From: Aeromonas tecta
GTDB lineage: Bacteria; Pseudomonadota; Gammaproteobacteria; Enterobacterales; Aeromonadaceae
Assembly: GCF_000820185.1 (NCBI RefSeq)
Contig: NZ_CDCA01000022.1
Coordinates: 323-64,322 of the forward strand
DNA length: 64,000 nucleotides
Direction: 5' to 3'
The first letter of the stretch is position 1. Each line of letters starts with the position of its first letter. The notes under the pieces were generated by a model. That model saw only the letters and a program-made list of their open reading frames with translations. It had not been told where the DNA came from and ran no database searches. Made by a program: the position numbers and the translations under genes. This document shows, in pieces, positions 32,214-39,909 of the stretch.

Positions 32214-32549
32214 TCACTGCTCCACTATCTTGCCGGACAGCAGCAGATCGAAACGGCCGATCAGGCGCAGCAGATTTGCCACCTCGGCCAGCTCTTCTTT
32301 GTAGACTTCACTCGCCATGGGGTAGAGAGAGACGCTGGTTGGCAGCGGCGCCTGTAACATCACCAGCTGCTCCATGCGCGGGATCAGCACGAACTGCAAC
32401 CATTGATCAAAACTCAGGGTGTCGACGCAAAATGGCAGCTCGCTCGCCAGCGCCTCTGCCCCCGGATGATCGGCTTGCCAGCGATCGAGGCGTTGCAACT
32501 CGGCGGTGAGTTCACCCAACAGGTTGGCTACCAGCAAATATTGATTCAT
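32214..32549 (-). CDS. yqcC: YqcC family protein (DUF446)
   Basis: The product is 111 aa (E. coli YqcC is 109). It is a small helical soluble protein with the family sequence FCVDTLSFDQWLQFVLIPRME in its middle. Its function is unknown. It is the first gene of the minus-strand yqcC-truC-yqcA group, 115 nt from truC, and diverges from the DUF3549 gene. Confidence 0.88.
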   Translation of the reverse strand: MNQYLLVANLLGELTAELQRLDRWQADHPGAEALASELPFCVDTLSFDQWLQFVLIPRMEQLVMLQAPLPTSVSLYPMASEVYKEELAEVANLLRLIGRFDLLLSGKIVEQ

Positions 32550-32690
32550 CTCGCTCTCTTCCTCATCACCACGTTAGCGGCCCTCCCCCTGCATGGCAGA
32601 GAGGCAATGGCCGCGCTCATCAAAAAGGGGCGCTACTATACACCGCCCCCCCGGCGGCTGCCATCACGGCCAGCCCCTCGCACACCAGCA

Positions 32691-32719
32691 TTGGCTATCT
32701 GATGCCGCCTCCTTATAAT
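32691..32719 (+). promoter_or_regulatory. sigma-70-type promoter for the DUF3549 gene
   Basis: TTGGCT and a perfect TATAAT are separated by 17 nt, and the -10 lies 31 nt before the start codon. This fits a housekeeping promoter for the plus-strand small-gene group. Confidence 0.6.
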
Positions 32720-32749
32720 CGCCGACAACACCTTTAGCCGGACCCTCTC

Positions 32750-33778
32750 ATGTCTGACATCAATACCTTGACCGAATTCCTGACCCAGGCTGATACCCAA
32801 TTCCAGCTGTTCGACATGGGGCGCCAGGTGCGCCCACTGGCGAGCGATCTCTTCGCCCGCATCGAACAGCAGCAGGAGCCCTATCCCTGGCCGCTGCAGC
32901 AACACGCCTGGCTCGGTGTGCACTTCTTCCAGCCTGCCGAATCCAGGCACTACCTCTGGTTCCTCAAGTTTGCGCTTGATGAGCGCGGCCTGCTCATTGG
33001 CGCCGGCCCCAAGCACTTCATGGATCAGGTGATAGAAACGCTGGGCTATAAGCTCACCGGCGAGCTGGATGAAGAGAAGGCCGAGCGGCTGGCTGACAAT
33101 CCCTACACCTTCCGCCCGGCCGAAGCCAAGATGGCCAGCCTGCACGCCAAGCTGGCCCGCCAGCTGGAGCAGGCACCGTCTGCCTACTATGACGCCCTCT
33201 GTCACTATCTGGCGGCGCCAGGGGATGAAGGCTGGCAGACGCTGGGGCTGCAAGGCTTCGCCGATCTGGCGGAGCGGCTGCAAGACGAGCGCAACCTGGC
33301 GCTGGTGTGCAAGGCACTGCCGAAACTGCCCCAGGCGCCGCTCTATGCCCTGTGCCAGAGTCTGGAAAACGCCCCCCTGCCTCCGGCAGTTCAAGGGGCG
33401 CTGCTTGAGCGCATCGGCAAGGAGCAAGAGTGCAGCGAGCCCAACGCCGAGACCCTGGCCTACCTGTGCCGGGCACTGGCCTCCTGCCCAGGCAACAGCC
33501 TGCGCAGCAACAAGCTGCTGACCCTGCTGCAAACCCAGCCAAGCCCTGCGCTGCTGCTCGCCATCGCCGGCCGTCTCTGGCCCGATCTGAAGGCACCCGA
33601 ACTACTCAGCCTGTTTCTGGAGCAGTTGGCGCTGCAACCGACCCAGTTCTTCAATCAGGTGTTTGCCGAGCTGGTGACCCTGCCGGCCCTGCGGGATGAT
33701 ATGCTGGCCAGATTGCGTGACCCCGAGCGCAGCGATGCCCTCGGTCAGGCCATAGGTCGGTTGTTCGCCTCGGCATAG
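32750..33778 (+). CDS. DUF3549 family protein
   Basis: The product is 342 aa, acidic and soluble, without signal peptide or membrane segment. The N-terminal half (ITTLTEFL-like start, FFQPAESRHYLWFLKFALDE, GAGPKHFMD) matches what I recall of DUF3549, found in Vibrio, Shewanella and Aeromonas. The C-terminal half is a run of short helical repeats rich in Leu and Cys, resembling HEAT-type alpha solenoids. No enzymatic motif is seen. It leads a small plus-strand group, possibly expressed together. Confidence 0.75.
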   Translation: MSDINTLTEFLTQADTQFQLFDMGRQVRPLASDLFARIEQQQEPYPWPLQQHAWLGVHFFQPAESRHYLWFLKFALDERGLLIGAGPKHFMDQVIETLGYKLTGELDEEKAERLADNPYTFRPAEAKMASLHAKLARQLEQAPSAYYDALCHYLAAPGDEGWQTLGLQGFADLAERLQDERNLALVCKALPKLPQAPLYALCQSLENAPLPPAVQGALLERIGKEQECSEPNAETLAYLCRALASCPGNSLRSNKLLTLLQTQPSPALLLAIAGRLWPDLKAPELLSLFLEQLALQPTQFFNQVFAELVTLPALRDDMLARLRDPERSDALGQAIGRLFASA

Positions 33779-33855
33779 CCACTGTCGATTGGCGCGATCC
33801 GCATCGCAGGCGTGCGGATCGCTCCCCGTTCATACATCACAGAAGGAACCCGTTG

Positions 33856-34152
33856 ATGGGAGAAATGCTTGGAATCTTGCTGCTGATCCTCGTCGGCTGG
33901 GCCTTCTGGCAACAGCGTCGCCAGGCGGAAGTGGCCTGGCAATACATGCGACGCTACTGCCAGCATCACGATCTGCAACTGCTGTCACTGGCACGCACCC
34001 ACAGGGCGCTGGGACACAAGCCGCTGCGGCTGCTCACCTATTACCAGTTTGAGTTTTCCAGCGACGGCGAGAGCCACTATCAGGGCCAGCTCTGCATGCA
34101 GGGCTTCCATGTCGCCGGTATCGAACTGCCGGCGCATCGCCTGCCCTCCTAG
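33856..34152 (+). CDS. DUF3301 family small membrane protein
   Basis: The product is 98 aa. One N-terminal membrane helix (MLGILLLILVGWAFWQQ, residues 4-20) is followed by a cytoplasmic part with WQYMRRYCQHHDLQLLSLAR, the DUF3301 pattern as I recall it. Function is unknown. AAGGAA lies 10 nt before ATG 33856; a TTG just before is also in frame. It follows the DUF3549 gene by 77 nt. Confidence 0.75.
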   Translation: MGEMLGILLLILVGWAFWQQRRQAEVAWQYMRRYCQHHDLQLLSLARTHRALGHKPLRLLTYYQFEFSSDGESHYQGQLCMQGFHVAGIELPAHRLPS

Positions 34153-34223
34153 CCGGGTTCGCGGCGCAATGACGACGAGGCTGGCTATAATTCTCGACAA
34201 TCGCCCTTAAAAGGAGAGCCGAG

Positions 34224-34460
34224 ATGGAATTGCTGACCCACGACATGCCCGCCCTGTTCGCCCAGTTGGGGCTGGCCAATGACGAAGTAAGCCTGCACCG
34301 TTTCATTCGCGAGCACCGTCTGAACAACCAGACTCTGTTGCCCGAGGCCAACTTCTGGAGTCCCTCCCAGGCCAGCTTCCTGCGCGATGCACTCTGGAAC
34401 GATTCCGACTGGTCGGATGCCATCGACCAACTGGATGTGATGCTGCGCCGGGCAAACTGA
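34224..34460 (+). CDS. DUF2789 family protein
   Basis: The product is 78 aa with a good ribosome site (AAAGGAGAG). MELLTHDMPALFAQLGLAND, followed by FWSPSQASFLRDALWNDSDW, is the DUF2789 pattern. It is a small acidic helical protein of unknown function and forms its own short unit between DUF3301 and the next gene. Confidence 0.8.
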   Translation: MELLTHDMPALFAQLGLANDEVSLHRFIREHRLNNQTLLPEANFWSPSQASFLRDALWNDSDWSDAIDQLDVMLRRAN

Positions 34461-34670
34461 CCCGGCCATTTCCTCCCCACGCCCTGCTGGCAGGCTCTGA
34501 TGAGGCTCGGCCCAAGTAACCGATTACGCCCCCCTGATGTGAACCCGCCCCCAACAAAATGAACCATCCCCCTTCACTCCGCTTTCCTGACGGCCAGGCT
34601 TTGATTAAGCTCTCAGCTCCCATCCGCCTGCAGCAAGACGGCCGCCATTCAGGTCGCAGTGAGAAACCAG

Positions 34671-34970
34671 ATGTCCGCCCAAGAGATCATCCGCATCGCC
34701 AACGAACTGAGCGCCAAGGGGATCACCCCCTCCACCGCCATGGTCAAGGCCCGCCTCAGTCAACCCGTGCCCATGGCCGAGCTGCTCAAGGTGTTGAGCC
34801 AGTGGAAGCAGCAGCCCCACCCGGCCGAACCCGCGCCCGCCACCACAGCAGTGGTCCCGGCAAATCCAACGGAGGTCGTCAGCCTGCAGCAGTTGAGTGA
34901 GCAACTCCATCGGCTCGAGCAGAAGGTCGATCGCCTGACCGACCTGCTGCTCAAGCGCCAACCAGACTGA
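34671..34970 (+). CDS. small KfrA-N-like helix-turn-helix/coiled-coil protein
   Basis: The product is 99 aa from ATG 34671; a GTG four codons upstream is also open. The N-terminal half (AQEIIRIANELSAKGITPST followed by AMVKARLSQPV and LLKVLSQWK) resembles the DNA-binding domain of KfrA-like proteins: a helix, a turn with a TPS/T sequence and a helix ending in QWK. A Pro/Ala linker and a C-terminal leucine-rich coiled coil (LSEQLHRLEQKVDRLTDLL) follow, suggesting an oligomer. I did not recognise a named family. It ends 9 nt before the DUF2310 gene, so they are probably cotranscribed. Confidence 0.65.
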   Translation: MSAQEIIRIANELSAKGITPSTAMVKARLSQPVPMAELLKVLSQWKQQPHPAEPAPATTAVVPANPTEVVSLQQLSEQLHRLEQKVDRLTDLLLKRQPD

Positions 34971-34979
34971 CGCGCCGCC

Positions 34980-35765
34980 ATGTATATCCTCGAACTTTGC
35001 TTTGAATGCTACCGTGACACCTCCCTTGGCGAGGCCGAGCCGGCCATCGTCAACTACCTCGACATGCTGCGCTATCAGGGCCAGATCCTGGGGCGGGAGT
35101 TTCCCACCAGCATGCAGGATGGCCATTTCGTCACCCGGGTGGTCTGCCCCGAGCAAGACAGCCTGCACCCAGACAACCAGAGCGAGCAGGTCGCGCTGGC
35201 CGAGCAGGGCCTGCACCAGGCGGGTCTGCTCGCCCCCAAGCTGCACCTGCTAGGGATGGATCTGCTCTCCGACAGCACGGATCCCTGTGGTCATAGCGGT
35301 GAGCGGCCAAGCTGGATGCTGCTCTACACCAGCTTCCTGCACAGCTGTTCGCCGCTGCGCTGCGGCGAGCATTTCGCCCCCATTCCGCTCTACCGCCTGC
35401 CCGCCATCGCCAACGGCGACCACAAACAGATCATCAAGTGGCAGGAAGATTGGGAGGCCTGCGATCAGTTGCAGATGAACGGCTCCATCGCCGAGCACGC
35501 GGTGCTGCACGAGATTGGCGAGGTGGGCAGTCGCCTGCAGCGCCGTGGCAGCGATCTCGTCAGGCGGCTGGAGGCCCTCAGCGGCATTCCGACTTACTAC
35601 TATCTCTATCGGGTCGGCGGGCTGAGCAAGGCGGCGGAGCAGGCGCGCCCCTGCCCCGGCTGTGGTGGCGACTGGGCACTCGCGGCCCCGCTGCACGAGA
35701 TCTTCGATTTCAAGTGCGATCCCTGCCGGCTGGTATCCAACCTCTCCTGGGATTTCAAGGATTAA
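34980..35765 (+). CDS. Zn-ribbon-containing protein (DUF2310)
   Basis: The product is 261 aa, soluble. It begins MYILELCFECYRDTSLGEAE. The C-terminus holds a four-cysteine zinc ribbon, CPGCGGDW with FKCDPCRLVSNLSW. DUF2310 proteins of this length in Vibrio and Shewanella are annotated as possible nucleic-acid-binding Zn ribbons; function is unknown. A second Cys-rich patch (FLHSCSPLRCGEHF) lies mid-protein. It is the last gene of the small-gene group, ending at a bidirectional terminator shared with syd. Confidence 0.78.
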   Translation: MYILELCFECYRDTSLGEAEPAIVNYLDMLRYQGQILGREFPTSMQDGHFVTRVVCPEQDSLHPDNQSEQVALAEQGLHQAGLLAPKLHLLGMDLLSDSTDPCGHSGERPSWMLLYTSFLHSCSPLRCGEHFAPIPLYRLPAIANGDHKQIIKWQEDWEACDQLQMNGSIAEHAVLHEIGEVGSRLQRRGSDLVRRLEALSGIPTYYYLYRVGGLSKAAEQARPCPGCGGDWALAAPLHEIFDFKCDPCRLVSNLSWDFKD

Positions 35766-35800
35766 GCCTCTGGGCTTGCCAGCAGAATACGACGGATACA

Positions 35801-35836
35801 AAGAAGGGCCTTGCCGGATGGCAAGGCCCTTCTTTT
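35801..35836. terminator. bidirectional terminator between the DUF2310 gene and syd
   Basis: A perfect 16-bp palindrome arm (AAAGAAGGGCCTTGCC) pairs around GGAT, with A-rich and T-rich ends in both senses. It lies between convergent genes and can serve both. Confidence 0.88.
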
Positions 35837-35897
35837 GTCGACCGCATCAATCCATGCCGGCCACCTTGGGCGCTTCGTGCTTGGCGCAGCACCAGGT

Positions 35898-36446
35898 CTA
35901 GTGAGGCAAGGTCTCCAGCCTGCCAAGGAAATCGGGCAGTGAGGGGGCCAGCGGCAGGCGGCGGCCGGAGTCGAGCCATTCCAGCCAGACTTGGCCGGTC
36001 TCGTTATCGAGCGAGATCAGCGTCATCTCGTTGCGGGTGGTGGCGATAAACAGCGACGGCGAACGCTTGAGCTTGCGCAACATCAGCAGGTGGCCGATGA
36101 GGTTCTCCTTGAGCAAGTCCAGATCGGCCTCGTTCCACGGCAGGATGAGTTCGATGCGAAGCCCCTTGTACGAGCAAGGAATAGGGCGACTGAACCAGTG
36201 ACCGAACAGGACAAGGGCAGCGGGATGCAGGCTCAGCTCCAGCGCCTCGGCCATGGCGGTGAAGTCGCTCGGCTCGCTGCGTTGCACAGGACGCCAGGCC
36301 ACTCTTCCCTCCTTGGGAGCATCGAGTTCGCAGGGAGAGCGCCAATCCGCCTCCCACTCGCACAGCGGCAGGCCTCGCCTCGCCTCGCCATCACGCTGCC
36401 AGCGCAAAAAAAACTGCTTCAGGGCAGACAAGACTTGATCCGACAT
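35898..36446 (-). CDS. syd: SecY-interacting protein Syd
   Basis: The product is 182 aa (E. coli 181). It binds SecY at the cytoplasmic face and is thought to monitor translocon quality. Family sequence is visible: [43 protein letters not shown] split across the middle, and [20 protein letters not shown]. It diverges from queF across 76 nt, the same neighbour pair as in E. coli. Confidence 0.94.
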   Translation of the reverse strand: MSDQVLSALKQFFLRWQRDGEARRGLPLCEWEADWRSPCELDAPKEGRVAWRPVQRSEPSDFTAMAEALELSLHPAALVLFGHWFSRPIPCSYKGLRIELILPWNEADLDLLKENLIGHLLMLRKLKRSPSLFIATTRNEMTLISLDNETGQVWLEWLDSGRRLPLAPSLPDFLGRLETLPH

Positions 36447-36522
36447 CGAAATTCCTCACAATAACCGCCAAAATGGCCGCAAAATCGGGCTATTGCACCA
36501 TCAAACACCTGAGCAGACAAGC

Positions 36523-37371
36523 ATGAGCAAACAAGAGAGATACGCGGGCGCCAGCGCGCTGCAGGGCCTGAGCCTGGGCCAGCAGTCGGCCTACATCAGC
36601 CAATACAGCCCCGAGCTGCTGCAACCCGTGCCACGCAGCCTGAACCGTGACGATCTGGGGCTGGGCGAGACGCTGCCGTTCCAGGGCTATGACGTCTGGA
36701 CCCTGTATGAACTCTCCTGGCTCAATGCCAAGGGAAAACCCATGGTCGCGGTCGGCGAGGTCTCAGTGCCTGCCACCAGCCCGAATCTTATCGAATCCAA
36801 GTCATTCAAGCTCTACCTCAACTCCTTCAACCAGACCCGCTGCGACTCGCTGGCGGCGGTGCAAGCCCTGCTGGTCAAGGATCTGAGTGCCTGCGCCGGC
36901 AGCGAGGTCACTGTCACTCTGTTCCCGCTCGGCCAGGCCCCCCATCAGATAGCCACCCTGCCGGGAGAGTGCATCGATGAGCAGGATATCGAGATCGACC
37001 ATTACGAATTCGACCAGACCCTGCTGCAGGGCGCGGCAAGCACCGACATAGTGGAAGAGACGCTGCACAGCCACCTGCTCAAGTCCAACTGCCTGGTCAC
37101 CAGCCAGCCGGACTGGGGATCCCTGGTGATCCACTATCGCGGCCCGCGCCTCGATCGGGAGAAACTGCTGCGCTATCTCATCTCGTTCCGCCAGCACAAC
37201 GAATTCCACGAGCAGTGCATCGAGCGGATCTTCATCGATCTCAAGCACTTCTGCCGCCCAAGCGAGCTGACCGTCTATGCCCGCTACACCCGACGCGGTG
37301 GGCTGGACATCAACCCGTTTCGCAGTGACTGGGAAGCGGTGCCCGCCAACCTGCGCCTTATCCGCCAATAA
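36523..37371 (+). CDS. queF: NADPH-dependent 7-cyano-7-deazaguanine reductase QueF
   Basis: The product is 282 aa, the same as E. coli QueF. It reduces preQ0 to preQ1 in queuosine synthesis. The bimodular (long) form is seen: the QueF substrate motif [12 protein letters not shown] in the N-half, and the catalytic Cys in [15 protein letters not shown] near residue 190 with [10 protein letters not shown] in the C-half. The start is ATG 36523 (MSKQERYAG). Another in-frame start ten codons upstream lies in the syd promoter space and gives an atypical N-terminus. Confidence 0.96.
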   Translation: MSKQERYAGASALQGLSLGQQSAYISQYSPELLQPVPRSLNRDDLGLGETLPFQGYDVWTLYELSWLNAKGKPMVAVGEVSVPATSPNLIESKSFKLYLNSFNQTRCDSLAAVQALLVKDLSACAGSEVTVTLFPLGQAPHQIATLPGECIDEQDIEIDHYEFDQTLLQGAASTDIVEETLHSHLLKSNCLVTSQPDWGSLVIHYRGPRLDREKLLRYLISFRQHNEFHEQCIERIFIDLKHFCRPSELTVYARYTRRGGLDINPFRSDWEAVPANLRLIRQ

Positions 37372-37423
37372 CATCCGGGCGCGGGGCAAAGCGAGCTTGG
37401 GCACCCAAGCCGGCCTCACGCAC

Positions 37424-37540
37424 CAGTAGACTCTGCACGCATTGGGCACAGAGGGCTTAGATAGCCAGCTCTGTGCCCCATTCATCAGTAAACTCTGGAC
37501 GCACAGGGGGGGCTTGGATAACATGCCTGCACCCCTGTGC
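37424..37540 (+). repeat. two tandem related stem-loops (62-nt period) upstream of the TPR/GGDEF gene
   Basis: Unit 1 begins CAGTAGACTCTGCACGCA and unit 2 begins CAGTAAACTCTGGACGCA. Each continues into a hairpin. Unit 1 pairs GGGCACAGAG (37444-37453) with CTCTGTGCCC (37469-37478). Unit 2 pairs GCACAGGGG (37501-37509) with CCCCTGTGC (37532-37540). Both keep an apical GGCTTRGATARC and a GCC arm. The stems differ but stay paired, hinting at RNA selection. No T-tail follows either, so they are not plain terminators. Confidence 0.6.
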
Positions 37541-37553
37541 TGTTCTTAATCCA

Positions 37554-39824
37554 ATGAATCAACTGTTTTTTCTGGCAATGATGATGTCCTCAATGGCGGC
37601 TCCGGATCTGGATCTGGCCAAGGAGCAATTGTCTATCGATCTGCAGCAGGCCCAGACCCTGGTGCTGACCGATCCCGCCAGATGTGTCCAGATTGCCTCT
37701 TCCTTCCTCGAACGCACAGCCAATAATCCCAAGCAAATCATCAGTAACCGTCAGGAATACGGTTACCGTGAGCCGATCCTGAACTACGGCACGGCCACCC
37801 AGGCCACCGGCGCCCACCTGCTCAAAGGCGAGTGTCTGCAGCAGTTGGGGCAGTTCAAGATGGCGCAGGAAGCGCTCGATCAGGCCATTGCCATGGCCGA
37901 GAAGGAGCAGCAGTCCGAACTGCTGGCTCATGGCCTCTATCTCAAGGTGCGCAGCCGCAACCTGCAGGAGAAATCCCATGGCGCCAGCGCCATCCTGCTC
38001 GACGAGCTGGACAAACAGCTGACCAACCCTGAGCTCAAAGAGAGTCAGTTGCAGGTATACAGCCGGCTGTTGCACGTCAACGCCAGCATAGAGGGGCAGC
38101 AGTTCGATGTGGCCAAGCGCCAGCTGGCCGATGCCCGCCAGTGGGCCGAGCAGGCCAAGAATCCCTTGGCACGGGCCTGGGTCAGCGCCGTGGGGGGCGA
38201 TCTCTATCATGCGCTGGGGCAACCCCAGCTCTCCCTTGGCGAATACATCGATGCCCAGCAGCAGGCCAAGGGCTTGCAGGATCCGCTGTTCCTCGGTCTG
38301 CTGTCTAATCAGGTCGTCAACCTCTATCAGGAGGAGCAGGAGCCGCAGAAGGCGTTGCAATATGCCAATGAGGCCGCCAACTACTTCCACGCCCTCGGCA
38401 ACCCGTCCCTGCTCAGCGATGCGCTGATCGTGCTCGCCAGCCTCAACCGCGAGCAGGGCGAGATGAACATGGCGCTGGTCTATTTCTTCAATGCGCTGGA
38501 CCTGCTGGACGAGAGCACCGGGCGCACCCGCATCGCCCACCTCAAATTCGAGATAGGCAAGACCTACCTGCAGACCGGTAACCTGACCCTGGCACGCAAC
38601 TACCTCAATGCGGCGCGTCAGTCCCATGAGCTGGGGGATGACAAGGAATCCTTGATCGACACCTTGCTGCTGCTCGGGGAATTGCATCTCAAACAGCAGG
38701 AGGCGGGCATCGCCATACTACAGCTGGAAAATGCCCTGACCCTGGCCAACCGCATTGGCGATATCCGGCGCCAGTTCGAGATCTTCCGCCTGCTCTCCGT
38801 CGCCTACGAGCAGAAGGGCTATCTCAGGCAGGCCCTCGACAGCTACAAGAATTTCCACCAGCGCAGCGAGCTGATTCGCCAACAGCAGCTGGATCAGGAG
38901 CAGGAAGCGGTTCGTGACAACTATGCCCAGGTGGAGCGGGTGCAGCAGGTCAAGGAGTTGGAGCAGAAACTCGATATCAGCCAGCATCAGCAGGAGCGCT
39001 ATCTCTGGTCCAGCGTCAGCACCGGTTTGCTGCTGGCGCTGTTCATCTATCTGTTCTTCACGCTCTGGCTCAAGCTGCGGGTCGCCCGCCTGAGCGCCAA
39101 GCAGCTCAAAGAAGCCTTGCTCATCGAGCCACGCAGCGGCCTGGCCAACTGGCAACGGCTGATGAATCGCTGGCCACGAGAGATGGCCAAGCGCCAGCAA
39201 AAATCCGAGCGCTGGTACTTAAGCGAGAGCCCCTCCAGCGAGTTTGACGACAAGTTGCACTACCTGCTGTTTCGAGTGCCTTTTTTGGTCAACAATCTGG
39301 AACAACACGGCTATCAGGTCAGCCGCGAGATAGAGCAGGCCTTTGGCACCTACATCAACCAGCTGACCCCGCAAGATGGCCGGATCTACGACTTGCGCGA
39401 GGGTCATCTGCTCTATGTGGTGCCACAACGCCACGTCGCCCAGTTGCATGAGCTGGCGCAAGAGCTGCTCGATACCCTGGCCGCCTTCCCCTGCGACTAT
39501 CCGCTGGACAGAAACATCAGCCTCGGTATCGTCAGCCACCCCTTCCTGCCAAAGGCGGCAACGGCGCTCGACCACCACGGTCTGTTCGACCTCTGCTATC
39601 TCGCACTGTCAGGGGCCATGCAACTCAGTGAAAAACATCGCCAAAGTGTCTGGTTGGAGCTGGCGGCCATCGATTGCCAGCAGGCCGCATTTTTTAATGG
39701 CGATGTGTGGCAATGCTGCTTGATGGCAATTGACAAGGGGCTGGTAAAAGTAAATTCTTCTCATGAAAAGCAATGGGTTAATTGGCTTGCACTCTCACGG
39801 ACGAAAGTGCCCGACAATCCGTAA
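37554..39824 (+). CDS. TPR-repeat membrane protein with degenerate C-terminal GGDEF domain
   Basis: The product is 756 aa. A short hydrophobic N-terminus (MNQLFFLAMMMSSMAA) may be a signal peptide. Residues about 80-450 are tetratricopeptide-like helical pairs (FKMAQEALDQAIAMAEK, GNLTLARNYLNAARQ, GYLRQALDSYKNF). A coiled coil leads to one membrane helix at about 482-506 (SVSTGLLLALFIYLFF). The cytoplasmic end looks like a GGDEF domain that has lost catalysis: EPRSGLANWQRLMNRW stands where DxLTGLxNR is usual, and LREGHLLYVVP where GGDEF is usual. It probably senses or scaffolds rather than makes c-di-GMP. The start is uncertain; no clear ribosome site is seen. An intact diguanylate cyclase follows. 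Confidence 0.7.
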   Translation: MNQLFFLAMMMSSMAAPDLDLAKEQLSIDLQQAQTLVLTDPARCVQIASSFLERTANNPKQIISNRQEYGYREPILNYGTATQATGAHLLKGECLQQLGQFKMAQEALDQAIAMAEKEQQSELLAHGLYLKVRSRNLQEKSHGASAILLDELDKQLTNPELKESQLQVYSRLLHVNASIEGQQFDVAKRQLADARQWAEQAKNPLARAWVSAVGGDLYHALGQPQLSLGEYIDAQQQAKGLQDPLFLGLLSNQVVNLYQEEQEPQKALQYANEAANYFHALGNPSLLSDALIVLASLNREQGEMNMALVYFFNALDLLDESTGRTRIAHLKFEIGKTYLQTGNLTLARNYLNAARQSHELGDDKESLIDTLLLLGELHLKQQEAGIAILQLENALTLANRIGDIRRQFEIFRLLSVAYEQKGYLRQALDSYKNFHQRSELIRQQQLDQEQEAVRDNYAQVERVQQVKELEQKLDISQHQQERYLWSSVSTGLLLALFIYLFFTLWLKLRVARLSAKQLKEALLIEPRSGLANWQRLMNRWPREMAKRQQKSERWYLSESPSSEFDDKLHYLLFRVPFLVNNLEQHGYQVSREIEQAFGTYINQLTPQDGRIYDLREGHLLYVVPQRHVAQLHELAQELLDTLAAFPCDYPLDRNISLGIVSHPFLPKAATALDHHGLFDLCYLALSGAMQLSEKHRQSVWLELAAIDCQQAAFFNGDVWQCCLMAIDKGLVKVNSSHEKQWVNWLALSRTKVPDNP

Positions 39825-39909
39825 AAAAAAGGTACTCAACGGGGTCTTTCATTGGCTAACTGTTGCTGGACGACACAAAAACGATAATGACAACAGGGCG
39901 ACCTGAACA

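Noticed and set aside
37424..37540. Tandem stem-loops considered as integron attC sites or a GEMM-type c-di-GMP riboswitch
   Set aside because: There are no RYYYAAC/GTTRRRY boxes and no gene cassette, and the conserved GEMM core is not seen. The element is left unassigned.
37473..37553. In-frame upstream extension (GTG 37473) of the TPR/GGDEF gene
   Set aside because: It lies inside the repeated stem-loops, has no ribosome site, and would put a non-hydrophobic lead before the probable signal peptide.
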